25,497 nt of DNA from an uncultured Flavobacteriales bacterium (GCA_937974555.1 CALJKR010000010.1:1-25497), one strand, 5' to 3'; shown: positions 13,966-21,461, counted from the first letter of the stretch. Notes: generated from the letters alone by a model not told the origin. A program made the numbers and translations.

Positions 13966-15447
13966 TCAATTTAATGTTTTGGCGATTTCCTCTGCCGCCA
14001 ATTGTCCGCTGATGATACCGGGAGGCATTCCAGGACCTGGGACTGTGAGTTGACCAGCATAAAAAAGATTGGCGAGTTTGCTGCTTTTCATCTTGGGTTT
14101 TAAAAATGCAGTTTGCATTAATGTGTTGGCTAAGCCGTAGGCGTTGCCTTTGTATGAGTTGTATTCGGATTGAAATTCCTCATGAGCAAAGCTTCTTTTA
14201 TAAATGATATGGGGGCGTATGTCAATGCCTGTTCTTCTTTGCACTGCATCACACATGCCCTCCCAATATCGATCTCTCAATGCTTCTGTAGAAGTTAATC
14301 CTGGGGCCACGGGGATCAAAAAGAACATATTTTCCTTGCCCTCAGGTGCAACGGAGGCGTCCGTTTTGGACGGGCAACACAGATAGAACAAAGGGTCAGT
14401 GGGCCATTGGGGATTGTCGTAAATCTCCTCGGCATGTTTGTCAAACGAATTCTCAAAGAATAGGTTATGGTGTTCAAGTCCAGGGACTTTCCGATCCAAT
14501 CCAACATAAAATAGCAATGAAGAAGGAGACATGGTTCGCTTTTCCCAATAGGCCTCATCGTATTGTCGATAAGTTTGAGGCAGCAATTCTTGCTCAATGT
14601 GGTGGTAATCGGCACTGGCGATGACACCATCGATGATCCAGGTTTGATTTTGTGTTTTGACTGCGGTTATCTCGTTGTCCTCAAATTCAAATCCAATGAC
14701 GTTTTGATTGGTTTCTATTTTCACTCCCAAGGACTCCGCCAATGCCATCATGGCTTCAGGAACTTTGGCCATTCCGCCCATGGGGTACCAGGTTCCCAAA
14801 CCCAAGTCAGCATAGTTCATAAGGCTATATAACGCGGGAGTCTTGCTGGGTTTGGCACCCAAGAACAAGACCGGAAATTCCAACAATTGTAGCAAGGTTG
14901 GATTTTTAAAATGACTCTTGAGATGAGCCCGCATATTAGAAAAAAGCTGAATTTTGAACAGCGCCTTCATAAGGTCCCATTCTGCAAACTCCATAAAATG
15001 ATGCGCGGGCTTACGAACAAATTTGCCCATCCCGGCGCTGTATTTTTCTTCTGCTTCCTTGAGGAATTGCTCCAAAGCCGCACCGGCGCCTGGTTCGATG
15101 CTCTCAAATAATGATTTTATTTTTTCTAAATCCGCCGCGACATCAATGGATTGATCCTTTAAAAAAACACGGTATCCTGGATCTAAACGCTTCAATGAGT
15201 AATATTGAGAAGTACTCTTTCCAAAAGACTGAAAAAACTCCTCCATGACCTCGGGCATCCAGTACCAACTGGGCCCCATGTCAAATACAAAACCCTCAGC
15301 GGAAAAACTACGCCCTCTCCCTCCGGCCTTTTCGTTCTTTTCTAAAACGGTAACCCGATAGCCTTTTTGCGCAAGCGTGCAGGCCGCAGCCAAACCGCTG
15401 AAACCTGAGCCAATAACGGCGATGTGTTTTGTTGTATTATTCCCCAC
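13966..15447 (-). CDS. crtI: Phytoene desaturase (CrtI type)
   Basis: 493 residues. FAD-dependent bacterial-type desaturase that converts phytoene to lycopene. The N-terminal Rossmann motif is VIGSGFSGLAAA (GSGFSG at 13-18) with the acidic end residue E36 (VTVLEKNEKAGGRGRS). The C-terminal CrtI signature is LFYAGQLTVPGPGMPPGIISG at about 463-483. MGPSWYWMP near residue 60 is also typical. The start is GTG at 15447: the codon three positions upstream in frame is TAA, and the FAD motif starts ten residues in, so no ATG start fits. It is the first gene of the crt operon. Pairing with crtB, a beta-cyclase and crtZ supports phytoene as substrate rather than a CrtD-type role. Confidence 0.94.
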   Translation of the reverse strand: MGNNTTKHIAVIGSGFSGLAAACTLAQKGYRVTVLEKNEKAGGRGRSFSAEGFVFDMGPSWYWMPEVMEEFFQSFGKSTSQYYSLKRLDPGYRVFLKDQSIDVAADLEKIKSLFESIEPGAGAALEQFLKEAEEKYSAGMGKFVRKPAHHFMEFAEWDLMKALFKIQLFSNMRAHLKSHFKNPTLLQLLEFPVLFLGAKPSKTPALYSLMNYADLGLGTWYPMGGMAKVPEAMMALAESLGVKIETNQNVIGFEFEDNEITAVKTQNQTWIIDGVIASADYHHIEQELLPQTYRQYDEAYWEKRTMSPSSLLFYVGLDRKVPGLEHHNLFFENSFDKHAEEIYDNPQWPTDPLFYLCCPSKTDASVAPEGKENMFFLIPVAPGLTSTEALRDRYWEGMCDAVQRRTGIDIRPHIIYKRSFAHEEFQSEYNSYKGNAYGLANTLMQTAFLKPKMKSSKLANLFYAGQLTVPGPGMPPGIISGQLAAEEIAKTLN

Positions 15448-15495
15448 GTATTGTTAAACAAAAAAGTAGGGAAGTTGTTCAACGCGAGAATAATT

Positions 15496-16506
15496 TTAAC
15501 GAACCCTTACTTTTTGTCCAACTCGAAGTTTTGAACTTGGGCGAAGTTTGTTGAGCTTACACAATTTGCTGACCGAAGTACCGTGCTTTCTGGCAATCGA
15601 AGATAGTGTTTCTCCGCGCTTTACACTGTGATATTTTCCACCTTTGGATTTTCCTTTGGTTTTGCTCTGGGGAGCAGGTACCTTGGCGTTGGTTTTGGTC
15701 AAGTAAAACAGCGGACTTTTGATCTGGGCTTGGGGCACATTGAGTATCAATGCGGGGTCGATGGCGTTGCCTCGGAAACGAATTTCAAAGTGTAAGTGGG
15801 CACCAAATGAGCGTCCTGTATTTCCGCCTAGTCCGATGATTTGCCCATTTTGAATCCATTGTCCCGGTTGTACAAAACGTGCCTCCATGTGGGCATACAA
15901 AGTTTCTAAACCATTTTTGTGTCGGATGACAACCACATTGCCATAAGAGGGACTGTAGTGCGATATGCGAACCATACCTTCAAACGCAGCAACAACAGGT
16001 TCTCCGGTGCGCAACCCCAGATCCAATCCCTTGTGGGTTCGGCCCCAGCGTGGACCAAATGGAGAGGTGATGCGCGGATATTGTGTGGGAAAACTAAAAT
16101 CACAGCTGTCAATCGCCAGTAAAAACTCGACGGTGTCCATTTCCCATTCAATTTCTTCTACCTGATGAATCATTTTGGTGTCCCAACGGTCGTCCATGTC
16201 ATAACCAGGGATGACATCCAAGGAATCCTCAAAGGTGCTCATTTTTAAGTCCAAAGGTGGAGCAGCTTCAAAGGTGTATATGTGATCAAACAGATTGAGG
16301 TCCACTTCTGAAATCAATTGCGCTGGTTGAAGGAGCGATACCTGAATAATACTGTCTTCTTCTTCTTCTCCAGGCTCTGTGATGAGTGTGGTGCAGTGAT
16401 TGAGCCAATGCAAAGAGTCTTCCATGAGTTCTATGGCGGACTCTACTTGGCCATAGCCAAGCGTGGTCAAACAAACCCAAAGTACCGTAAGAAGTGATTT
16501 CCGCAT
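15496..16506 (-). CDS. Exported M23 metallopeptidase with C-terminal LysM domain
   Basis: 336 residues from the ATG at 16506; a longer frame would place about 60 residues before the signal peptide and beyond the promoter. Residues 1-20 (MRKSLLTVLWVCLTTLGYGQ) are a signal peptide. The M23 (LytM/lysostaphin-like) domain spans about 140-255 with its zinc ligands and catalytic His: THKGLDLG (H158, D162), LYAHM (H206) and GAHLHFEI (H237, H239). A LysM domain (YHSVKRGETLSSIARKHGTS ... VGQKVRVR) occupies 292-335 and should bind peptidoglycan. All catalytic residues are present, so it is probably an active endopeptidase cutting peptidoglycan cross-links in the periplasm rather than an EnvC-type activator. 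No coiled coil is seen. The region between signal peptide and M23 is very acidic and the C-terminus very basic. It is divergent from bshB1. Confidence 0.92.
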   Translation of the reverse strand: MRKSLLTVLWVCLTTLGYGQVESAIELMEDSLHWLNHCTTLITEPGEEEEDSIIQVSLLQPAQLISEVDLNLFDHIYTFEAAPPLDLKMSTFEDSLDVIPGYDMDDRWDTKMIHQVEEIEWEMDTVEFLLAIDSCDFSFPTQYPRITSPFGPRWGRTHKGLDLGLRTGEPVVAAFEGMVRISHYSPSYGNVVVIRHKNGLETLYAHMEARFVQPGQWIQNGQIIGLGGNTGRSFGAHLHFEIRFRGNAIDPALILNVPQAQIKSPLFYLTKTNAKVPAPQSKTKGKSKGGKYHSVKRGETLSSIARKHGTSVSKLCKLNKLRPSSKLRVGQKVRVR

Positions 16507-16511
16507 TGCTA

Positions 16512-16543
16512 CAAAAATAGTCGGAGAATTTCTTTTTCTCAAA
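16512..16543 (-). promoter_or_regulatory. Promoter of the M23/LysM gene
   Basis: On the minus strand TTTG (16543-16540), a 20-nt spacer, then TATTTTTG (16519-16512): a full match to the Bacteroidota TTTG-N19-21-TAnnTTTG pattern. Only 5 nt separate the box from the ATG at 16506, so the transcript is probably leaderless or nearly so. Confidence 0.7.
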
Positions 16544-16587
16544 TGCTGAAGAAGAGTTACCTTCAAATCATTGTTAATGAAATAACC

Positions 16588-16595
16588 TATTTTTG
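16588..16595 (+). promoter_or_regulatory. Putative bshB1 -7 box
   Basis: TATTTTTG matches TAnnTTTG exactly and is followed by CACC and the ATG at 16600. The start site would fall at or next to the ATG. A TTG 14 nt upstream (16571-16573) is closer than the usual -33 spacing. Confidence 0.55.
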
Positions 16596-16599
16596 CACC

Positions 16600-17307
16600 A
16601 TGAACGAATACAAAGTTGACATCTTGGCCATTGCAGCCCATCCGGATGATGTGGAGATCTCTGCGGGTGGAACCGTTGCCAAGCATATTGCAGAAGGCAA
16701 GACTGTGGCCATAGTGGATTTAACGCAGGGCGAGTTGGGTAGCAGAGGTTCAGGACCACTGCGCCTCTTAGAAGCTGAAGACGCAAGGGTGATTCTTGGT
16801 GTTCAGTTTCGTGAGAACTTGGGTTTGAAAGATGGTTTTTTTAGATATGATGATGAGACGCTGTTGAAAGTAATTGAGGTTGTAAGAAAATACCAACCAG
16901 AGATTGTTTTGACCAATGCATTGAAAGACCGACACCCGGATCACGCCAGGGCGGCTAAATTGGTGAGTGACGCTTGTTTTTACAGCGGACTGAATAAAAT
17001 TCCAGGTGAACGCATTTGGCGTCCGAAGGCGGTGTACCACTTCAACCAAGATTATTACAATGAGCCGGATTTTGTGGTTGATGTAACTCCTTTTTGGAAG
17101 GTGAAGATGGAATCGTTGATGGCGTACAAGAGTCAGTTTTATGATCCCAACTCCAAGGAACCCGAGACGCCCATTTCAGGTGAAGGTTTTTTTGAATACC
17201 TCAAGGCGCGCTCTATCGATTTTGGAAGACCTGCTGGAATGCAGCTGGCAGAGGGCTTTCAAGTTGGACGTACGTTAGGTGTGAAGAATCTTTTCGATTT
17301 GATGTAA
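16600..17307 (+). CDS. bshB1: N-acetyl-alpha-D-glucosaminyl L-malate deacetylase (bacillithiol synthesis)
   Basis: 235 residues, PIG-L/LmbE-like zinc deacetylase. Removes the acetyl group from GlcNAc-malate, the second step of bacillithiol synthesis. The zinc motif AAHPDDVE gives H14 and D17; the third ligand is H115 in DRHPDHARAA. Spacing agrees with characterised BshB enzymes. LTQGELGSRG, FYSGL and YKSQFY are further family landmarks of the BshB1 group. The ATG at 16600 is used because the -7 box ends 4 nt before it; the longer frame from 16543 would start upstream of the promoter. The other bsh genes are not in the window. tRNA-His follows after about 50 bp, with its own promoter. Confidence 0.93.
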   Translation: MNEYKVDILAIAAHPDDVEISAGGTVAKHIAEGKTVAIVDLTQGELGSRGSGPLRLLEAEDARVILGVQFRENLGLKDGFFRYDDETLLKVIEVVRKYQPEIVLTNALKDRHPDHARAAKLVSDACFYSGLNKIPGERIWRPKAVYHFNQDYYNEPDFVVDVTPFWKVKMESLMAYKSQFYDPNSKEPETPISGEGFFEYLKARSIDFGRPAGMQLAEGFQVGRTLGVKNLFDLM

Positions 17308-17312
17308 AAAAA

Positions 17313-17344
17313 TTTTGCAAAAGGAGATTTATGTATTTTCTTTG
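17313..17344 (+). promoter_or_regulatory. Promoter of tRNA-His
   Basis: TTTTG (17313-17317), a 19-nt spacer, then TTTCTTTG (17337-17344), one mismatch from TAnnTTTG. The spacing is ideal for the Bacteroidota sigma factor. The mature tRNA starts 13 nt later. Confidence 0.6.
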
Positions 17345-17357
17345 CACCCGCTTACAC

Positions 17358-17435
17358 GGTGGCCTTAGCTCAGTTGGTTAGAGCATCAGATTGTGGTTCT
17401 GAGGGTCGTGGGTTCGAACCCCATAGGCCACCCCA
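17358..17435 (+). tRNA. tRNA-His (anticodon GTG)
   Basis: A full cloverleaf can be folded by eye: acceptor GTGGCCT / AGGCCAC, D arm GCTC...GAGC, anticodon stem TCAGA / TCTGA with loop TTGTGGT giving anticodon GTG, and T arm GTGGG-TTCGAAC-CCCAT. The extra G-1 (17358) facing C73 (17432), the identity element of tRNA-His, is present. The CCA end is encoded (17433-17435). Confidence 0.97.
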
Positions 17436-17438
17436 AGT

Positions 17439-17465
17439 AAAAAGACCTCTTTGAGGTCTTTTTTT
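17439..17465. terminator. Bidirectional terminator between tRNA-His and alkB-like gene
   Basis: Perfect 11-bp stem AAAAAGACCTC / GAGGTCTTTTT with loop TTT, and T runs readable on both strands. It begins 4 nt after the tRNA CCA and abuts the stop codon of the minus-strand dioxygenase gene. Confidence 0.9.
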
Positions 17466-18042
17466 ATGCAATGATATTTCGAAATGTCAGATTCAATCGG
17501 GGAAGTGCGCTTTTAACTTTGGGTATCTCGTGGTACCATTGATCTTGAAAGTGATGCATCACGAGTAAATCCCCATGATGAAGTACGAGTTCAATTTTTT
17601 CCTGGGTTATACGATTTTTGAATTTAATTTTCCGACTACCGCCAAAGGTGACCGATGCAATGCAGCGGGTGTCCATTTCGGGCTCGTTGTCTCGATGTGC
17701 GCCCATGCTGTCCCGACCATCTCGATAATAATTCATTAGACAAGAATTAAAAGGGAATTGAAGAATCTCGTTCAGTTCTTGCCGCATTCCTTCGGCAATG
17801 GCGGTAAAGGTCTGTGCGGGCCATTGAATACTGCTGTATTGATAGGCTGGCCCCATCCAGTAAGTTAGCCGGGGTTCATTGTATTCTTTGCCAAACACCT
17901 TGATTTTATTTTGAACCCAAGGGGTGGTGGTTATCCATTCGGATTTTTCTAATTCGTGGCTCGGAAATCGCGAAGCAAATAAATGGGGATAGAGGTGGAG
18001 GGTTTGATTTCCTTCTTGATGAAGAATCAAAGGTTGTGTCAT
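17464..18042 (-). CDS. alkB: AlkB-like 2-oxoglutarate/Fe(II) dioxygenase
   Basis: 192 residues. AlkB-family enzymes directly reverse N-alkyl damage (1-methyladenine, 3-methylcytosine) in DNA or RNA by oxidative demethylation. The metal ligands are H116 and D118 in MGAHRDNE and H171 in WYHEIPK. The 2-oxoglutarate-binding arginines are R182 and R188 in PRLNLTFR. The substrate-loop region NEPRLTYWMG and the NSCLMNYYRDGRDSMG stretch resemble the short ALKBH2/3-like bacterial group rather than E. coli AlkB itself. All catalytic residues are intact. Its ATG overlaps the tatA stop (ATGA, 4 bp), so translation is probably coupled to tatA. No Ada or AlkA neighbour is seen; whether the substrate is DNA, RNA or nucleotide is not decided by sequence. 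Confidence 0.92.
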   Translation of the reverse strand: MTQPLILHQEGNQTLHLYPHLFASRFPSHELEKSEWITTTPWVQNKIKVFGKEYNEPRLTYWMGPAYQYSSIQWPAQTFTAIAEGMRQELNEILQFPFNSCLMNYYRDGRDSMGAHRDNEPEMDTRCIASVTFGGSRKIKFKNRITQEKIELVLHHGDLLVMHHFQDQWYHEIPKVKSALPRLNLTFRNIIA

Positions 18043-18356
18043 GCCGATGGATTCGTGCTGGAAGAGGATGGTTCTTCTTTTGATCCCGTTTCTGTTTCTG
18101 TTTCCGTTTTCGGGCCTGCAACCGGGGTCTCTCTTTTGGGAATAGCACGATTGTCAACGTCCATTTGATCCAAGGGAATGCGTACTTCTTTTTGAATGTC
18201 TTGGGCGCCTTTCATGATTTCATCTTGTACATCTTTGGCGGCGTTTCTAAATTGATACACGGCCTTGCCCATGGTCTGCGCCAAGCTGGGTATGCCTTTG
18301 GCTCCGAAGAACAAAAGATAAACAAACAAAATGATAATGATTTCACCTGAACTCAT
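18039..18356 (-). CDS. tatA: Twin-arginine translocase subunit TatA/TatE
   Basis: 105 residues. TatA forms the variable pore or membrane-weakening assembly of the Tat pathway, which exports folded proteins across the cytoplasmic membrane. The short N-terminal membrane helix (EIIIILFVYLLF, about 5-16) is followed by the conserved hinge FGAKGIPSLAQ (F17, G18, P23) and an amphipathic helix (TMGKAVYQFRNAAKDVQDEI). The C-terminal tail is polar and low in complexity, with TETETETG encoded by a hexanucleotide repeat and a Ser-rich end. TatC is not in the window. The ATG at 18356 is 4 nt after a TATTTTTG box. The gene is followed by, and overlaps, the alkB-like gene. Confidence 0.9.
   Translation of the reverse strand: MSSGEIIIILFVYLLFFGAKGIPSLAQTMGKAVYQFRNAAKDVQDEIMKGAQDIQKEVRIPLDQMDVDNRAIPKRETPVAGPKTETETETGSKEEPSSSSTNPSA
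18088..18111. repeat. Imperfect hexanucleotide repeat in tatA
   Basis: On the plus strand GTTTCT GTTTCT GTTTCC GTTTTC. It encodes the alternating Thr/Glu run in the TatA tail. Slippage by whole units would keep the frame and only alter tail length. Confidence 0.6.
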
Positions 18357-18360
18357 GCTG

Positions 18361-18368
18361 CAAAAATA
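18361..18368 (-). promoter_or_regulatory. Putative tatA -7 box inside the secDF terminator tail
   Basis: On the minus strand TATTTTTG is an exact TAnnTTTG match followed by CAGC and the tatA ATG. The same bases are the U-rich tail of the secDF terminator. No -33 TTTG at the expected distance; that position is occupied by the hairpin. Confidence 0.5.
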
Positions 18369-18400
18369 AGGGGCTCACGCGGAGCCCCTTTCTTTTTTTT
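18361..18400. terminator. Terminator after secDF
   Basis: Stem AAGGGGCTC / GAGCCCCTT with loop ACGCG (18368-18390). On the minus strand it is followed by TATTTTTG, giving a usable U-rich tail for secDF transcripts. On the plus strand a longer T run follows, though no plus-strand gene enters it here. Confidence 0.8.
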
Positions 18401-18414
18401 GAAATAATTCAAAA

Positions 18415-21396
18415 TTATTTTTCTTTTTTACCCAACCAGTTGCGCATGTCAACCACGATAGGTGTTGCAATGAACAATGTAGAGTATACCCCAGATACAA
18501 CTCCGACAATCATCGCGAAGCAGAATCCTTTGATATCGTCACTTCCGAAGAAGAACATAACCAAAAGGGTTAATAATACAGTCATTGAAGTGTTGATTGA
18601 ACGACCCAAAGTTGAATTCAAGGCATCGTTGATTGTGCTCTTCAATTCAGGATTCTTGCGTGTATTGAAGTACTCACGGATACGGTCAAAGATAACCACG
18701 GTATCGTTGATTGAGTATCCGATAACCGTCAAGATGGCACCGATAAAGTTCTGATTGACTTCCATAGAGAATGGTACAAGACCATTCAACAAAGTGAACG
18801 CAGAAACAACGATCAAGGCATCGTGAGCCAAGGCTGCTGCAGCACCTACTGCAAAGTCCCATTTTTGGAATCGGATGAAGATGTAGATACCCACTAAAAT
18901 CAAACCGATGATGGTTGACCAGAAGGCTTCAGTGCGGAAGTCATCCGACATGGTAGCATCTACTTTGTAAGAAGAGTCAATAGTATAATTAGTACCAACC
19001 GCTTTCAATCCTTCATTTACTTTGGCTGAAACCACTTCATCGATGTTGGCTTCGTTGCTGTCCATCATGAAATTGGTGGTGATTTTGAAGCTCTTGTTAT
19101 CAGAACCAATGCTCTGAACTGATGTAGCTGCAACATTGCCATTGCTTTCTACCAAAGATGCATTCATTGCGGCACGGACGTTTTCTGCATCAACCGCATT
19201 GGTATAAGTCACTTTGTAAGAAGTACCACCAGCAAAGTCGACACCCATGTTGAAACCGCGTGTCATCCATGAAACCATACCTGCACCGATGATTAATAAA
19301 GAGATAGCATAGTACACTTTTCGCTTGGTAACGAAATCATAGTTCACCTTGGTAAACCAATCTTTGGTGAAGTTGCTGTAGAATGTAATGGGCTTCTTGC
19401 TATCCAAACGCTTGTACAAAATCAAACGAGAGATGATGATTGCAGTAAACAAAGTAGTGAAAATACCGATGATCAAGGTTGTAGCAAAACCTTTGATAGG
19501 TCCTGTTCCGATAACCAACAATACCAATCCAGTAATCAACGTCGTAGCATTACCATCAATGATCGCGCTAACTGCTTTCAAGAAGCCATCTTTCATGGCT
19601 GCATTTACAGGTTTACCCAAACGCAATTCCTCTTTCACGCGCTCATAAATCAATACGTTAGCATCCACCGCCATACCCATGGTAAGAACGATACCCGCGA
19701 TACCAGGAAGGGTCAATGCACCACCAATGGAGATCATAGCACCCACCAAGAAGAACAAGTTGGCTATCAAAGCTACGTTTGCGGCCCAACCGGCCCAAGC
19801 GTAATAGAATACCATGTAAATCAAAATCACGATGAAAGCCATAGCGAATGACCAAAGACCCGCTTTGATATTTTCTTCACCCAAAGTTGGACCTACGGTT
19901 ACTTCATCAATGATTTTTGCAGGAGCAGGAAGAGAACCTGCTTTCAATAGACCAGCCAAATCTTTGGCTTCTTCAATTTGTTTATCGCGAGAACCTGTTC
20001 CCAAAGTGATTACAGAGCGACCATTGGGGATTTCAGAGTTAACAGAAGGAGCTGAATAAACCAAGTTGTCCATAACAATAGCAATCGCGCGTTTGTTGTC
20101 AGCAGCGTTTTTCTTGGTCATGTCTCTCCATACTGGAGTTCCAACTTCAGGGTCCATGGTCATCTCAACGGTAACATCGCCTGTAGTAGGGTCAAAATCT
20201 TGACGCGCATCTACAATCGATTTGCCATCCAATTGAGCTTTTCCTTTCAAAGAAGGATCTTTGATAGCGTACAATGAAACAACATTGGCCATGGGCTTGG
20301 CGCTCCATAGCAAACGCAACTCAGGTTTTGCCGCCATGGCTTGACGCGCTTCTGGGCGAGCCAACAATTTGTTGATGGCTGAGGTGTCAGAAACACGGGC
20401 CATACCGACCATGCTATTGCCGGATTGAACACGTGGGTCAAGCAAAGCAAACAAAGGATTCTTTTTTCTCGATTCTTCTTTGGTCAACAAAGAGTCAGCT
20501 TTGATTTTGGTTGAATCAACAGCCGCGATTGAGGCAGAATCGGTGGTGTCCATTTTGGAAGACAATCCAAACAATTCAGGGGCACTTGCCTTACCTAGAT
20601 TTTCATTGATTTTTACAACAACATCAAAAATCTCAGTATTGAAATAAGTATCCCAAAACTCCAGGTTTGCGGTGGATTTCAAATTTTTGCGAACACGCTC
20701 ACGATCAGATACACCGGGTAATTCAACAATGATGCGTCCAGTCAAAGATTGCTTTTGAACATTGGGCTGCGTTACACCAAATTGGTCGATACGCTTGCGA
20801 ATGATATTCTCTGTGTTGTCAATGGCGTCATTGGCTTCTTTTCTCAACGCAGCAATGATATCGCTGTCAGAAGCTTTGGCTGGGAATTTTTCTTTGTTTT
20901 CGTAGTTGCTGAACAAAGTCCATAACTCAATATTTGAGTTTTGATTTTTCCAAGATTTCTCGAACAAAGAAATGAAGTCCTCGGTTGAATTGCGTTGAGC
21001 AGCAACCGCTTCTTTAATTGCATTGGTGAAAGCAGGAGTTTCGTTGTAATCCGACAAGGCAATAACCAAATCAGGAATCGAAACTTCCAAGGTTACAGAC
21101 ATACCACCTTTTAAGTCAAGACCCAAGCTCAACTCGTGTTGTTTTAAGTAGCTGTAAGTGTGGTCAAATACAGGGTAAGCTTTGGCTTCAGAGCTGTCGC
21201 GCAACATTTTGCGCTCCAATTCATAAATAGCAATATCAGCTGCCTCGCCTTGGAGGTCTGTATTGGCGATCGAATCAACCGCAAGTTGGTGGATGTTTTT
21301 CTCATATTGAGAAGCCACCCATCCGAATGACAAAGAATACAACACTGCCACCGCAAGTAGGATGACAAAAGTCCAAAGAATCGATCTATTCCGCAT
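18415..21396 (-). CDS. secDF: Fused protein translocase subunit SecDF
   Basis: 993 residues, SecD and SecF in one chain as is usual in Bacteroidota. SecDF assists SecYEG using the proton motive force to pull exported proteins into the periplasm. The SecD half starts with one membrane helix (about 8-26), then LGLDLKGGMSVTLEV (91-105), a large periplasmic region with IIVELPGVSD, and a membrane block containing GMAVDANVLIYERVKEELRLG. The SecF half has MGVDFAGGTSYKV after its first helix, then the membrane block with NDTVVIFDRIREYF. Both D1-type motifs and the conserved Asp/Arg residues of the membrane cores are present. About 12 membrane segments are expected. An insertion of Ser/Asp/Lys-rich sequence (about 283-315) lies in the first periplasmic domain. 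It has its own promoter and terminator. Confidence 0.96.
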   Translation of the reverse strand: MRNRSILWTFVILLAVAVLYSLSFGWVASQYEKNIHQLAVDSIANTDLQGEAADIAIYELERKMLRDSSEAKAYPVFDHTYSYLKQHELSLGLDLKGGMSVTLEVSIPDLVIALSDYNETPAFTNAIKEAVAAQRNSTEDFISLFEKSWKNQNSNIELWTLFSNYENKEKFPAKASDSDIIAALRKEANDAIDNTENIIRKRIDQFGVTQPNVQKQSLTGRIIVELPGVSDRERVRKNLKSTANLEFWDTYFNTEIFDVVVKINENLGKASAPELFGLSSKMDTTDSASIAAVDSTKIKADSLLTKEESRKKNPLFALLDPRVQSGNSMVGMARVSDTSAINKLLARPEARQAMAAKPELRLLWSAKPMANVVSLYAIKDPSLKGKAQLDGKSIVDARQDFDPTTGDVTVEMTMDPEVGTPVWRDMTKKNAADNKRAIAIVMDNLVYSAPSVNSEIPNGRSVITLGTGSRDKQIEEAKDLAGLLKAGSLPAPAKIIDEVTVGPTLGEENIKAGLWSFAMAFIVILIYMVFYYAWAGWAANVALIANLFFLVGAMISIGGALTLPGIAGIVLTMGMAVDANVLIYERVKEELRLGKPVNAAMKDGFLKAVSAIIDGNATTLITGLVLLVIGTGPIKGFATTLIIGIFTTLFTAIIISRLILYKRLDSKKPITFYSNFTKDWFTKVNYDFVTKRKVYYAISLLIIGAGMVSWMTRGFNMGVDFAGGTSYKVTYTNAVDAENVRAAMNASLVESNGNVAATSVQSIGSDNKSFKITTNFMMDSNEANIDEVVSAKVNEGLKAVGTNYTIDSSYKVDATMSDDFRTEAFWSTIIGLILVGIYIFIRFQKWDFAVGAAAALAHDALIVVSAFTLLNGLVPFSMEVNQNFIGAILTVIGYSINDTVVIFDRIREYFNTRKNPELKSTINDALNSTLGRSINTSMTVLLTLLVMFFFGSDDIKGFCFAMIVGVVSGVYSTLFIATPIVVDMRNWLGKKEK

Positions 21397-21428
21397 GTAA
21401 CGTTAATTTATTCTGTTTAGTAAGGTAG

Positions 21429-21436
21429 CAAATATA
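21429..21436 (-). promoter_or_regulatory. Putative secDF -7 box
   Basis: TATATTTG on the minus strand matches TAnnTTTG exactly, 32 nt before the secDF ATG. A TTG at 21463-21461, part of the T9 tail of the rpmB terminator, lies 24 nt upstream, slightly long for a -33 element. Confidence 0.5.
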
Positions 21437-21461
21437 ATAAAGTAGCCTCTATGGTTTGGGC

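Noticed and set aside
16507..16686. Longer M23 protein starting near 16686
   Set aside because: It would run antisense through the bshB1 start and promoter and bury the signal peptide 60 residues inside.
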